Source: Platanthera guangdongensis (Eukaryota > Streptophyta > Magnoliopsida > Asparagales > Orchidaceae). Taken from it: a stretch of 64,000 bases of DNA. A model generated the notes under the pieces. That model had not been told where the DNA came from and ran no database searches. It saw only the letters and a program-made list of their open reading frames with translations. The stretch is from NCBI GenBank assembly GCA_039583875.1, contig CM077162.1, positions 162,275,826 to 162,339,825 of the forward strand, read 5' to 3'. The position numbers were made by a program, and so were the translations under genes. Of the stretch, positions 43,049 through 54,989 are shown piece after piece; positions within the stretch are counted from its first letter, which is position 1, and each line of letters opens with the position of its first letter.

Positions 43049-44521
43049 TTATAATTCTAAGATTCTAAGTTCTAGTTTTAACCTTGAAAAGCGTGAATCA
43101 TTAAGTGGTTTTGTGAAAATCTCTGCTATTTGAGAATCGATTCCAATAAAATTTATTTTAATATGTCCTTTCTTTATGTGATCCCTAATAAAATGATGAC
43201 GAACATCTATGTGTTTGGATCTAGAATGTAATACGAGATTGTTCGTTAAATCGATAGCACTTTTGCTATCACATTTTAATTCAACATTATTTTGGTATAC
43301 GTCAAAATCTTCTAGTGTTTGTGTCATCCAAAGTGCTTGAGCACAACAACTACCAAGTGCAATATATTCGGCTTCAGTAGTGGAGAGGGCAACAGAATTC
43401 TATTTCCTACTCGACCAAGAAATAAGTGTTGGGCCGATAAAGTGACAAGTGCCACTTGTGCTCTTTCGATCTAATGAACACCACGCATAATCAGAATCAG
43501 AATATCCATGTAAAATAAAAGAGTCATTATGAGGATACCATAAGCCTAGTTTAGATGTTCCTATAAGGTATCTAAAAATACGTTTCACCGCTTTTAAATG
43601 TGATTCTTTTGGATTAGCTTGAAACCTAGCACATAAACAAACGGCGAACATAATATCGGGTCTAGAAGAAGTTAAATATAATAAAGACCCAATCATACTT
43701 CTATAAAGAGTTTGATCAATTGAAATACCACTTTCATCTTTTCCCAATTTCAATGAAGCGCTCATAGGAGTATTTGCATGTTTAATGTTGTCAAATCCAA
43801 ATCTTTTTAACATATCATGAATATACTTGGATTGACAAATAAAAATACCATCATGTTTTTGCGTAATTTGAAAACCTAGAAAATATGAAAGTTCTCCTAT
43901 CATGCTCATTTCAAATTCATTTTTCATAATTTGAACTACTTCATTGCATAACTCTTCATTAGTGGCTCCAAAAATTATATCATCAACATAAATTTGCAAA
44001 ATAACTAAATCATGATCAATTTGCTTAATGAAGAGTGTAGAATCGGCACTTCCCATTTTATAATCGTGCTTTAATAAGTATTGAGTTAAACGATCATAGC
44101 AAGCACGAGGCGTTTGTTTTAACCCATAAAGTGTTTTATCTAATTTATAAACATAATTTGGATATTTTTCATTAATAAAGACAGGGGGTTGTTCTACATA
44201 AACCTATTCTTTTATATACCCGTTTAAAAATGCAGTTTTGACATCCATTTGATATAATTTAAATCTTTTAAAGCTAGCAAATGCAAGAAATATCCTAACC
44301 GCTTCTAGTCTAGCAACGGGTGCAAAAGTTTCATCATAGTCTACCCCTTCAATTTGTGCATAACCTTTTGCAACTAATCTGTCTTTATTTCTAACAATTC
44401 TAGAATCACTATCCAATTTATTTTTAAAAATCCACTTTACTCCAACTACAGGATGATTTTTGGGTCGTTCTACAAGATTCCAAACCTTATTACGTTCAAA
44501 TTGATTAAGTTCTTCATTCAT
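43049..44521 (-). pseudogene. Element E reverse transcriptase and RNase H
   Basis: Minus-strand order: [68 protein letters not shown] then TAG (GAG in relatives), LDKTLYGLKQTPRACYDRL, ILQIYVDDIIFGATN (YVDD near 43,985), ELSYFLGFQITQK, SSRPDIMFAVCLCARFQANP, SDSDYAWCSLDRKSTSG, SWSSRK then TAG (Gln in relatives), and LKCDSKSAIDLTNN to IFTKPL near the end. Only two nonsense codons were found, so this RT is nearly intact. Motifs fit the SIRE/Tork side of copia. The region 42,842-43,048 after it holds one palindromic module and no gene. Confidence 0.88.
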
Positions 44522-44541
44522 AGCTAAAAACCAAAATTCAT

Positions 44542-45385
44542 GATATGCCTACTAGCCTCCCCCTAAATCAAACCTATGATCTAGACGCTGCACAACACGC
44601 GGCGATTTACTCCTAAGCCACACACGGACCTAGACACCACACACAAGGTGGTGATTTGCCCCTAAGCCACACACGGACTTAGACACCACACACAAGGTGG
44701 TGATTTTCCCTTCCCAATTACAAAGATAAAGAATGAAAATGAAAGTACAATAGTAAAACTTAAAAACTCCCTCAAAATCACGAGCTCTGAAGATGATGGT
44801 GGACCAACGAGAAGATCTCCAATCTTGAACACGCGGTCGTATCTCCTTCGGTCTTGAGATTTCAACGGACCAAGGGAGTTCGTCTGGAAACGGAGATGAA
44901 GGCTCTGAAAATTCTCTGGGAAAAACAAAGCTCTGCACGATCCAACTCTTCCCTGAAATTTTTTGCCGTATATATCACTTCATGCTATCGTCGGCGTTAG
45001 CGTTAACGACCCGCGATAGTGATAACTCTCCGTTGCTTGACACGTGGCACACGTCGCGCTGATTTTCAGATCTGAGCGGAGAACGTGACGATCGTGGGAT
45101 ATCGCTCGGCGACATCGGTATCGCCCCGCGATATCGCTGATCGTGACTTCGTGCGCGGCAACGTGCGGATTAAGGCTGACGTCAGCAGGAACTGATTATG
45201 CTATCGCCCGCGGTAGCGTTATCGCCAGTGATAGCGCGTTTTTCCTTTTCGTCAATGCCATGCTCAGCCTTTCTTTTGTACATAAAAATGCTGTTATCCC
45301 TGCACATTTAAAACACATACTAAGATCAAATACATCCGAGATTTGTTATTCTCAAACTAAGAAGCGCGGAACGCATGCTCCAACA
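44542..45385 (-). repeat. Element E 5' LTR (partial, 844 bp)
   Basis: Matches 39,079-39,922 over the same 844 bp with about ten substitutions. Its inner end is fused directly to RT sequence at a short shared word (GATATGCC), marking the deletion. The palindromic modules recur at 44,984-45,020 and about 45,098-45,138 and 45,200-45,237. Confidence 0.9.
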
Positions 45386-45390
45386 ATGTT

Positions 45391-46565
45391 CTCACCCATA
45401 TGTTCATTGGGCTCAAGAATGTCAAGTTGTGGCTGTGTTTATGCTGTGGTATCCGGGGAGTGTAATGTCCGAAATTCTAATCCATATATTTATAATTTTA
45501 CTTCAGGGTCTGACTGAAGTTAGACCCAATATAGCCACAATCGTATAAGTGGCATGAGAAAAATCACAAATTTCGGTGTCTCAAATAGTAGACATCTTAG
45601 AATATTACGAAATGGCCTGAATTGCAGAAATTCCATTACTCCTCAAAATTTAGTGATTAAGTGCAACACGCTCTCGCGGACAATAAAAATGCGACGAAAC
45701 AGTTTTCGTAAAATTTACCTGTCATTGCACATCCCCTAGTGTGTGTAAATTTAGCAGCACCCTTCTTTTTTCGAGTACCTCGACGACTTTGAGTATTTGG
45801 GCAAATTAGCTACGCATATCCTACCCAGTTATACTCATTATTTAGAAACGGACAATACAAATATTGATCAGCTCATCAGCAATTTGGTAAAAGATGAAAT
45901 TTTTGGCGAAAATATGCAACGACATTGGGTCTATCATCTTCTGTCTAAGGGTGTAATTAAAACATTAGTTCCTAATCATTTGGGTGTTAATACTTTTGAG
46001 CCTATAACAATCAAGTCTAAGTGTAATAATTTTGTCTGTCTATTTAATTTGAGTAATAGTATGTTTACTAATTAATTGTGTATTACTAGGTACATCAGCG
46101 AGTAATAATTCTTCTTCTCTATTAACTCGAGATTAACTATGAGTCAAAATTTAGCATTCCGACATGATATAGTGCTTTCTAATTTAGGAGACTAATTTGT
46201 TGGTTATTGTATACTACTAGATCTTGCTCGACGTCGAAGACTTCGTCTAATACAGTTTCTGTCTTAGTCTTCGTCTAGTACAGTTTTTGTCTTAGTCTTC
46301 TGGCGGAGTTGTTTGCTTAAAATGAGGATCCTATGTTACTATTTTTCGAGGTAATAGCCCTACTTGTTCCGGAAAATGGTTGCGGACTCATTTCGTTATT
46401 CCAAATTTATATAATGTTTCTCATGGCTTAACTGGTTTTACTTTATCTAATCTTAGGTCTTTTAATTGTTCTATTAGACCTTCAATTTGTGACTCATCAT
46501 TTGGCTCATTGTATTTTTGTAAAAATACATCAAGCTTCTTATGTAGTTGAATGAGTAAGTATATT
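45391..46565. other. Unassigned region; possible old minus-strand coding remnant at its right end
   Basis: On the + strand a 92-codon frame (45,797-46,075: LATHILPSYTHYLETDNTNI ...) has no recognised motif. On the minus strand between 46,565 and 46,300 a mostly open, Lys/Glu/Gln-rich stretch reads LIQLHKKLDVFLQKYNE and GLIEQLKDLRLDKVKP. It seems to continue in the flank beyond element F (51,542 onward: FKNHNPVGENDKIIVRQK), as if F inserted into it. Its identity is uncertain; an endogenous pararetrovirus frame is one possibility, since related remnants lie further right on the same strand. Confidence 0.35.
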
Positions 46566-46570
46566 ATTTT

Positions 46571-46773
46571 TGTTGAAGAAAGTATAAAGAAAGCTCATCG
46601 TAAAGGCGTATCCATGTAAATCCCTCTTAGGTTTTAGTCCCACATCTTGGGATAGAGTTTAGGCTCTCCCCTGTTCTCCTATATATATGTACAAATACAT
46701 ATGTTATGTATTTTTTGATTGAGAAATTAATAAAATGATATCTTTATTTCTCTCAATTGTGTGTTTGTCTACA
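46571..46773 (+). repeat. Element F 5' LTR
   Basis: 203 bp. Contains CTCCTATATATATGTAC (about 46,676), a probable TATA region, and AATAAAATGATATC near the end. Partner of 51,345-51,541. Confidence 0.88.
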
Positions 46774-47739
46774 TGGTATCAGAGTCATACGGTCCTACGA
46801 CATTATTCTCCACGTTGTGCCCCGGGCGGTTAGACTTCTTCTAACCGCGCGTCTCTTTGTTCACTGCTTCTGCGTACTCACTATTCTAAACGCAGCTTTG
46901 TTCCTCTAGTGGATCCCTCCTTTTCTTTATTCGTCACCTACTTTTATAGTTTCCCTCCTCTGATTTGTGGGTTCCACTGCCTTCTTCTTTGTCGTGGACT
47001 GCTCGACGTCTTGGTCGTTGCATCCATCAGATCTTCGTGGTTTGCTCTATGATCACCTTAGTTTGCTCATCGCGGCCTGCTCGAGTGTTGTTGCTTGTCG
47101 CAGTCTGTCTTCATCTTCGTTGCTCTACCCGCCGCGTCTATTCCCTCTCAGTTCGCTTCTCTTTGTTGGTCGCAAACTCCAGGTCGCCGCTCTTGCCCGT
47201 GAACCGCAGCTCCAAGTCGCAAACTCCAGGCCGCAATCTCTCTTCTCCAAGCCGCAGTTATCCATTGCATCCTCTTCAGCCCGCAGTCGTAGCTCTCCTC
47301 CAGGTCGCTGCTCTCCACGTCGCCGCATCTACTTCTTAGGCTGCCAATACTCCTCAGGTCGCCGCTTCTTCTCCATCCGCAGCTACTAGTCATGACGTTG
47401 TTCTCCTCAATCCATCGTTCCTCCTCAGGCCGCAATTCTCCTGCCGCTAATGAGGCTGTTGTCTGTTCTTCTTGTTGTCTCCTGGGATTTGCCGCAATTA
47501 CAGTTCGCTTGCACATTGTCGCGTTGAGTTCACCCGCCAGGCCGTCGCTATAGAAGATTGTATCAGGGTTGATTGTTACCCGCTGTCGCTGATTGCCAAA
47601 CTACAGCTGATTGCCTAAGCGAGATCTGCTCTTCTCATCGCCGCTGATTGCTACCCGCCAGGCCGTCTCCGTTTTCTCTTATCGCTGGGCTTATTCGACT
47701 GGCCGCCCATTTTTTCTGCCCTCTTCGGGCCTTGTCGCA

Positions 47740-48055
47740 ACTTCTTCTCCAATGGCAGATCTTGCTACTCCGATTTTTTTGACTCAACAGTATTCTCACG
47801 ACAGTCACATCCCTTCTCGGGGAGTCGGGGTAATGGTCAACATACTCGTGCTTCCCTTAAATATAATTACTGTGGTCGAGATGGTCACCTCCAAGCCACT
47901 TGTTACAGTCTGTATGGTCTACCTCCTGCATCGCCTACCTTTATTGTTGTCCCTGCCTCAACCAGCTTTCAAGTTGACATTGATGCCCTGTGCACCCAAC
48001 TCCAGCAACTTCAAGAGTTGCTTTGTCGTTTCTCCGGCTCTATTGTGTTTATTTC
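47740..48055 (+). pseudogene. Element F gag C-terminus with zinc knuckle
   Basis: The frame reads KYNYCGRDGHLQATCYSLYG near 47,860-47,920, a copia CCHC knuckle whose first Cys is Tyr. Then DIDALCTQLQQLQELLCRFS leads toward the protease, and the frame is cut at 48,055 by a solo LTR. No capsid core is present upstream. Confidence 0.7.
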
Positions 48056-48254
48056 TGTTGAGAGAGCCCAAAGCTTGTATGTATTACTCAAGTATCTAAT
48101 TACAAGGAGAGAATACAAATATATAGGAGAGATGAGAGAAGAATAAATCCTATACAAGATGTGGGACTAAAGAAGTAGGAGAAAGAAAACAAAGAAAGAG
48201 GGCCAATAAAAGGGCCTTTTACATGGGCTTTTCCAATAATTTCCAATGGTGTAT
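48056..48254 (-). mobile_element. Solo LTR inside element F
   Basis: A ~199-bp segment TGTTGAGAGAGCCCAAAGC...AATGGTGT is flanked by ATTTC at 48,051-48,055 and 48,255-48,259. The gag-protease frame of F reads straight across when it and one ATTTC are set aside. On the minus strand it contains TTTAGTCCCACATCTTG and CTCCTATATATTTGTA, words shared with the LTR of F itself, so it comes from a related family in opposite orientation. The right end lacks a canonical terminus (CAACA expected), so a few bases may be lost. Confidence 0.75.
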
Positions 48255-48259
48255 TTCAT

Positions 48260-49032
48260 GTCTTGTCCACAATTCCTCATGGGTTATGGATTCCGGGGAA
48301 ACATATCATATTACCCCAACAAAACCTTCTCGATACTTGTACTATGTGCATCGCAAGTTCATTATTGTTGTCAATGGGGACACTACTCTAGTCGCTGGAT
48401 TTGCCGACGTCACTCTTACCTCATCCCTCATTGTTCGCTCGGTTCTTCATGTTCTGAGCTCTCCTTTCAATCTCCTATCTATTTGTCGTCTTACACAAGA
48501 TCTTGATTGTTATGTGACTTTCTCTTCTATCTCTTGTGTTGTGCAGGATCGTCGAACGCAGACTGGCATTGGTAAAGGAAAATTGGTTAATGGGCTTTAC
48601 ATCTTGGACCCCCACCCCACGATTCTCTCCACTATTATTTTTGTCGATTGACATCGGCGTCTTGGGCATGCCCCTCTCTGCATCCTCCAGAAAGCTCTTC
48701 CAGATTTGTCCCTCACTGAGTTCATATGTGAGTCGTGTATCTATGGCAAACACCAACGTTCTTCTTTTTCACCACATTGTACTTGGAGCGGTGCTCACCT
48801 TGTTTTGGTTCATTCAGATATTTGGAGACCCTAAAAAAATGTCAGTGTTTCTGGTTATCATTACTTTGTTACATTCATCGATGATTACTCTCAAATGACA
48901 TGGTTGTAATTTCTTCATGATCAATCTAAACTGCTTCGTGTCTTTCGTGCTTTTATCCTTGAGACTCGCAACCAATTCTCTACTACAATTAAAACACTTC
49001 ACACTGACAACGCTCGTGAATACACAGGTCAT
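48260..49032 (+). pseudogene. Element F protease, pre-integrase and integrase N-part
   Basis: SSWVMDSGETYHITPTKPSR holds the aspartic protease site. LTQDLDCYVTFSSISCVVQD and GLYILDPHP lead into a pre-integrase region whose frame shifts at about 48,650 (LGHAPLCILQKALPDLS, CESCIYGKHQRSSFS). The integrase core begins LVLVHSDIWRP (first Asp), then a stop, HYFVTFIDDYSQMTWL, another stop, and LHTDNAREYTGH (second Asp). Confidence 0.85.
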
Positions 49033-51340
49033 GTGTTTACAGACTTGTGTACTGAGTTCGGCATCATCCATCAAACATTTTGTGTCTATACTCCCCAACA
49101 AAATGGTGTCGTCGAACGCAAGAATCGTCACCTTCTTAAGGTCGCACGCACCCTTATGTCTCAAATGAATGTTCTTACCCTAAATTGTAATTTCGCAATT
49201 TCTACGACCTGTCACCTCATTAACTGTTTGCCCTCCTCTATCCTCAGTTTTCAAGCTCCTTTTAACCTTCTTTTACCTTTCACACCCTCATTTGCAGTCA
49301 CTCGTGTTTTCGGTTGTGTTTGCTATGTTCACAACCTTGGACCATCTACTAACAAGTTTGTCCCACGTGCCACAAAATATATGTTCGGTGGGTACTCTTC
49401 CACTCATAAAGGTTATGTCTGTTATTCTCCCACTGATCGGAAGATTGTTATATCGGTTGATATCACCATTCTTGAGGACCAGCCAGATCATTTTCAACCC
49501 CTTGACCTTCCACTACTACCCTCGTCTCCTCTGTGGCCAGTTGTTCCTGTTACTTTGACACTACCACTTTTCCAACCCACGCCACTCCCAACCCAACCAC
49601 CCAAACCTCCTCTTATTTGTGTGTACACTCATCGTCCTTCTCTTTCTAATGCCCAGAGCCCATTACCTTCTACTAATGACATTACGTGCTCCAATGATCC
49701 GGATACGCCTTCTACAACTCACCCAATAGCGAATTATGTCTCTTTACACTGTCTTTCTTTGGAACTCAGGCGATCTACTCTTTCTTTATCTTCTATTTCT
49801 ACCCATAACTCTATGCAGGAGGCTCTCCAACATCTGGAGTGGCGGGAGGCAATAGTGGAGGAAATGTCTGCTCTTTGGGCAAACCAAACTTGGGATCTTG
49901 TATCTCTTCCTCCCGGCCAGAGCTATATGGGTTGTAAGTGGGTATTTGCCATCAAACATGGTCCGGATGGGACAATCCAATGTCTGAAGGCTCGCTTTGT
50001 GGCTCATGGCTTTACTCAACAAGTTCTGGATTATGATGAGACCTTCTCTCAAGTCGCCAAACAGAATAATGTTCGTATTTTGATCTCCCTAGCTGTTCAA
50101 CGTCACTGGCCATTGCATCCGCTGGATATCAAAAATATCTTCATCAATGGCGATTTACAAGAAACCGTCTACAAGAATCAACCTCCCTGGTTTGAGACCA
50201 CGGGGAGTCTCTTGTCTTTAATCTCAAGAAATTCATTTATGGTCTCAAACAGTCTCCTCGCGTTTGGTTTGACAAGTTCAGTAAAGTTATCTGTGAGATT
50301 GGATTCACCTGGAGCTCGGCTGACATCTCTCTCTTTACTTGTCATCAATCGACAAGCACCGTGATACTCCTGTTTATGTTGATGATATCTTAATTACTGG
50401 AGATGATTCAAAAGGCATCCATTTGATCAAGGAACGCTTGACATCCGTGTTCCAGACCAAAGATTCGGGAAATCTCTGATACTTTCTTGGCATCGAAGTA
50501 GCCCGTCGACCTGATGGTCTTGTCTTATCTCAAAGAAAGTGTTGTTTTGATCTTCTTCATGATGCGGGCTACTCTGGTTACAAACCAGCTGACACACCCA
50601 TGGATGTCAATCACAAGCTCTATGCATGCCCCTCCGACTCTGATACACTTCTACCAAACCCAGAATATTATCGTTGTCTTGTGGGAAAGTTGATCTATCT
50701 GACAGTTACAAGATCCGATATATCATTTGATGTTGGGGTTATCAGTAGGTTTATGCATGCTCCACGAACTTCTCATCTACATGCAGTTGAGTGTATTCTT
50801 CGATACCTGAAGTCTGCCCCAGGACAAGGCTCGTATATAAGTCCTCCTCGTCTCTATCTCTCATTGATTACTCTGATGTTGATTATGTTGAATCCATTGA
50901 TGATCGTTTTTCCACAATTGGTTTCTACACATTTTTTTAGACATCTTGTTACCTGGTGAAGCAAGAAGAAATCTGTCGACGCACGTTCATCTACAGAAGT
51001 AGAATATCAATCAATGACATCTGTCGTCTCAAAACTTACATGGCTAGAAAGCCTTCTAAAAGACTTGGGTGTCAAACTTTCTTCTCCTGCCACCTTGTTC
51101 TGTGATAGTCAAGTTGTCATTCATATTGTCAAGAATCATGTGTTCCATGAACGTACCAACCATATAGAGGTTGAATGTAACGTTATTCGAGAAAAGATTC
51201 AACTCGGAAAATTGGACTTAAAACATGTTCCAGCTACATAACAAGTTGTTGATATTCTAACAAAAATTCTACCACAATCTTTATATTCTCAGTTCTTGTC
51301 CAAGCTTGGCTCCTACGACTTGTATGCTCCAGCTTGTGAG
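49033..51340 (+). pseudogene. Element F integrase C-part, reverse transcriptase and RNase H
   Basis: A long open frame (49,033-50,364) holds NGVVERKNRHLLKVARTLM (third acidic residue intact), FGCVCYVHNLGPSTNKF, a Pro-rich linker, WREAIVEEMSALWANQTWDL, GCKWVFAIKHGPDG, DYDETFSQVAKQNNVRILIS and LHPLDIKNIF. A frameshift at about 50,200 precedes FIYGLKQSPRVWFDKF. YVDD is intact (PVYVDDILITGDD, about 50,372). Then a TGA, YFLGIEVARRPDGLVLSQRK, SDISFDVGVISRFMHAPRTS, and RNase H with KKKSVDARSSTEVEYQSMTS and LFCDSQVVIHIVKN. The tail LGSYDLYAPACEGVL lies at the PPT, as usual for this copia lineage. Confidence 0.88.
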
Positions 51341-51344
51341 GGAG

Positions 51345-51541
51345 TGTTGAAGAACGTATAAAGAAAGCCAATCGTAAAGGCCCGTGTAAAGCCCTCTTCG
51401 GATTTAGTCTCACATCTTGGGATAGAGTTTAGGCTCTCCCCTTTTCTCCTATATATATGTACAAATATATATTATGTAATTTTTTATTGAGAAATTCATA
51501 AAATCATATCAATATTTCTCTCAATTACGTGTTTGTCTACA
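51345..51541 (+). repeat. Element F 3' LTR
   Basis: 197 bp, TGTTGAAGAACG...GTCTACA, partner of 46,571-46,773 with roughly one difference per ten bases in places. Confidence 0.88.
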
Positions 51542-52384
51542 CTTTTGTCTAACAATAATTTTATCATTTTCTCCCACTGGGTTGTGATTTTTGAATCCTA
51601 CTAAATTTTTTAGATGCATTTTTATATGTCATAAAGCATCTTTATATTATTTAATTTGAATTGAAGATAAAATTAATGTTTTTAATTCTAATAGTACTTG
51701 TTTTATGTCCGCGTAATTCTTTTGAAAATTCTTCAAGTTGTTTTGCTATGCAACCAATATTCAGTCATTTTTTGGATTCTATATTCTATTTTTCTATGTT
51801 CCTCTAATAAGCTTGAAAGTTGATTTTTTTAAATATTGTTAGTTTGTTTCTATCTCTTTAAACGTCTTGTTTTTATGATCCAATGTTTCTATGTTGAGTT
51901 TATATATATTCATATACATAATAGTGGTAAAATTTAATGTTTTGCTAAACCTCAATAGTCAATATTATATCTATTAACTGACTATTTGTGACGTGAAGTG
52001 GGAATGCGTCTTGTTACAGTAAAAAAATTAATTTGAATTCTCCATTACTTATTACTAGGTTTTTGATAAATTTATAAATCAAGATAGTCAAAATTTTGAA
52101 GATTCATTTTTCAGGTTGCTACCATTTTAATGAGAGGTTCAATTTTTTCTATTTACTCTCTTATTCTACTACTCTAATAGCCCGACAGGCTACTAGGTAG
52201 TAGCTTTTGATCCTTTGTTTTATCATTATTTATTCTAATTTCCCTTCTATCTTCTATTTTCTTTTCTCATTTTAACAATGCTCTCCACTTCGATTTACAT
52301 AGAGCCTTTTTGATTTTGTCCTCATATAGATGATTTGTAGGAGGGTCATCCCGATTGTAAGGTAATTTCATGAGTCTTTACTAT
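51542..52384. other. AT-rich flank, possible decayed minus-strand coding remnant
   Basis: Minus-strand readings between 51,900 and 51,542 give broken helical stretches (SLLEEHRKIEYRIQKMTEYW, IKQVLLELKTLILSS). They could continue the Lys/Glu-rich remnant left of element F. Beyond 51,900 I see nothing. Confidence 0.3.
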
Positions 52385-53259
52385 GGCTTCATTTGGTTCC
52401 GCGTTTAGTTCTGGAGTGTTTATCCTAAAAGAAACGCTATTGCAGAAAATCATTTGATTTTCCGCCTCCCTCTCCAATCGCACATGTTTAGCTCATGTAG
52501 GAAATTCCTCCCTTTGCAACCTGCTACCCAGACCTCTAGTTGATGGCGTTTTCAAAATATTTTTTGGAATTCCGCCACCGCCCTCCCGTGCCGCCTCCTC
52601 CAAGCTCTAGCTCCATCCCTAGTTGGAATTCCGGCGAACACAGCCTCCTCCAAGCTCCAGCCGCTTACTCAAAGCTCCGCCTCCTCCAAACTCCAGCCGC
52701 CTCCGCCTCCTCCAAGCTCCGCCTCCTCCAAGCTCTAGCCGCCTCATCCAAGCTCTAGCCGCCTCCTCCAAGCTCTAGTCGCCTCCTCCAAGCTCCGCCT
52801 CCTCCAAACTCCAGCCGTCTCCACCTCCACCTCCTCCAAGCTCCGCCTCCTCCAAGCTCCGCCTCCTCCAAGCTCTAACCGCCTCCGCCAAGCTTCGCCC
52901 CTCCAAGCTCTAGCCGTCGCCGCCTCCTCCAAACAGTAAAATTAATATATGATATAGTATATAGTATAAGCAGTAAAATTAAATTAATAAAAATAATTAT
53001 AATTTATAAATATATATCATTCTCAATTATTTATTAGTATATTTATATTATAAAAAATAATTAAAATATACATAATAAAAAATATTTATAAAACGTCACC
53101 GCTGTTTTGCCAAACGGTTTTCTGTTCTGAACAGCTCTGCAAATGCAGGCTACCCAAACAGATTTCCATTTCCAGTAACCAGTTTCCAACAGCTCAATTT
53201 ACAAACCTACATTTATAACAACTCTTTTTACAACCGCAGTCGCTCTCCGAAATGAAGCC
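52385..53259. mobile_element. Possible non-autonomous DNA transposon (short terminal inverted repeats)
   Basis: The ends GGCTTCATTTGG (52,385) and CCGAAATGAAGCC (to 53,259) are inverted copies over 10 bases plus one mismatch and one more match. The TTCATTTGG-type terminus recalls plant MITEs. TA sits next to both ends, but no longer target duplication is clear. The interior has the CTCC minisatellite and an AT-rich core, and no transposase. Confidence 0.35.
52570..52930. repeat. GCCTCCTCCAAGCTC minisatellite
   Basis: About twenty imperfect copies of a 15-20-bp unit built from GCCTCCTCCAAGCTC with CGCC or TAGCC linkers. One strand is pyrimidine-rich with only few A. Open frames over it (Leu/Gln/Ala- or Glu/Ala/Arg-rich) are artefacts of the repeat. 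Confidence 0.85.
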
Positions 53260-53261
53260 TA

Positions 53262-54989
53262 CGTCTCTTTAGATCTCAATTTCCTTGGCTAGTTTAGTCA
53301 ATTATATATCAGTATTTTATCTGCAACTGTGAAACTATTTCCTTAGGGCATCCTACCTGGCGATACTTGTTTGCAGGCTCCATAATAATACATAATTTTA
53401 GGGGTTATGAAATCCATAACCAATGCTTCTCATATCTTTGGGGTTGGCCTCAGCCACCCATGGATGGAGCTTACGCGCAGTAATCCATTGGTGTGTTCTC
53501 AAGAGCATACCTATAAATCATTTCCATAGGTACAAGACAACATTAGGCTCCTTTACTCCGAAGAGGGGAAGACGACAACTCGTTATTCATATGAAGAAAA
53601 AGTAACTAAACACTTACAGTTTACAATATGATAGAAATATTTTACTTACAAAGGACTTACAAAAGAGACACTCTTACGAAGCACTCGCTCACTTTTTATT
53701 TTATTTGTTGTGTCCTTTAGGTTGCTTCGGACCCTATTTGTATAAGAAGAGGAATGGAATCCAGGGAGAAATAACGGGAAATAATTATTCCTACACACAA
53801 AATTAATGCAATAATGCATCCATTCACTAAAAGTAAAGCATAAAGCACAATACTCCAAAAGTATAAAGCAAACTTTTCAAAAGGCAAAGATTCCTTCATG
53901 GTTAATTATTTATGTTGTGGTAAGCTACTCTAGATGACTATACTAGCAGCAATATTTCCACAGTTTTTTGTAGGATGAGCCTGCAATAGTACTAAAGGAA
54001 AAGATTTTCAGCCAAGAGGCCCCACCCATGAAACCAGGGGTAGAGTCTGTCCTTCTATATGGCTAATATTAATGGCTACTTGTAGTATTTGCTAGTTGTC
54101 TAACCCATAAATTATGGGTCTTGGTTCGGACCATCTTCTTATATGGGTTGTTCATCTTTAACTCCATATTCTTTGATAAAATGTTTAGTTGGTCAGTCTT
54201 CTCTCTGCAGTTATAAAGCTTAAGCTTCGCGGTTGAAGCTCTAAATTTCTGTCCATATGAAAATATATTCAAAAATTAAAATCTTCTGTGACTATAACCC
54301 CTATGTCAAGGAAGAGTTCTTTATAAGCTTTAACATATATGCGTACTTGCTGGCAAAGAGGACAATATTCTTCACTGACTATAACATTCTTGGGGATGCC
54401 AAGATGATATATGATTGGCTTTTCCTTCTATGTCCCAAGTAGGATTTCATGTTTTGTATTTTCTAGAAAGTTTGCTTCGGAGCACATGGGTACTAATCGA
54501 AAGGTGGCTTCGACAACTCCTTTTGGAATATTTTTTAATAACTAAAAGATACTATCTGCTATAGTAGCATTTTTAATTTTTTAGCTGGCCAAGTTTAGTG
54601 AGTATTAGCTAGGATATTAATCTAAAGTCTATCATATCCAAAATATTTAGGTTTACTCTGTCTAATGTAACATCCTTCCATCTAGAAGGCATCAATTTGT
54701 AATAGCAAATATGAGAACTGTAACTGACATTTTTCTTGTAAGTTGTACATGCTACACTAAACCCTCGTTTTTTTAAATGATTGGAAAGACTAATTGTCTA
54801 AATATCTTTTGATATTCTGTAAATGTTATGAGTTCTCTATAAGTACTATGTCTAAAACCCCTTCTTTGACTATTTCTAATGACATTGGATATATTTCCTA
54901 TTTTCTACAGCATTTGCAAATTCCTTGCGTGTCTGCTTCGCTAATTATTCTAAATCTCTAATTATCTCCTTCTGTTCTACATTTTTTTC
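53262..54989. other. Unassigned; scattered minus-strand coding-like words
   Basis: No complete gene. On the minus strand, short frames around 54,440-54,280 (YHLGIPKNVIVSEEYCPLCQ) and 54,272-54,069 (MNIFSYGQKFRASTAKLKLY) look like decayed protein but match nothing I recognise. A hydrophobic run at 53,899-53,717 (IVLYALLLVNGCIIALILCV) could be chance. Confidence 0.3.

Larger units (their letters stand above)
38820..45385 (-). mobile_element. Element E: Ty1/copia (SIRE/Maximus-like) retrotransposon with antisense frame, internally deleted
   Basis: LTRs begin TG and end CCAACA on the + strand, with a perfect 5-bp duplication ATGTT at 38,815-38,819 and 45,386-45,390. RT and RNase H run on the minus strand (44,521-43,049), and a PPT AAAAGGGGGAGAT abuts the left LTR. 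The right LTR is incomplete: it joins RT sequence at 44,542, so a deletion removed the last 259 bp of the 5' LTR, the primer site, gag, protease and integrase. About ten differences over 844 bp separate the LTRs by eye, so the insertion is fairly young. Between pol and the 3' LTR lies a + strand (antisense) open frame of 363 codons. Confidence 0.9.
46571..51541 (+). mobile_element. Element F: Ty1/copia retrotransposon with ~200-bp LTRs, carrying a solo LTR
   Basis: LTRs (46,571-46,773 and 51,345-51,541) begin TGTTGAAGAA and end TTTGTCTACA. The primer site TGGTATCAGAG (46,774) and a PPT GTGAGGGAG abut them. Flanks ATTTT and CTTTT agree in four of five bases, a weak duplication. Domains on the + strand are in copia order. 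Most of gag is missing: the 950 bp after the primer site is a CCGCAG/CTCCAGGTCGC-rich leader without gag motifs. Integrase catalytic residues are preserved, while RT and RNase H hold several frameshifts and stops. Confidence 0.9.

Noticed and set aside
45797..46075. 92-codon + strand frame as host gene
   Set aside because: No start context, no motif, and surrounding sequence is full of stops.
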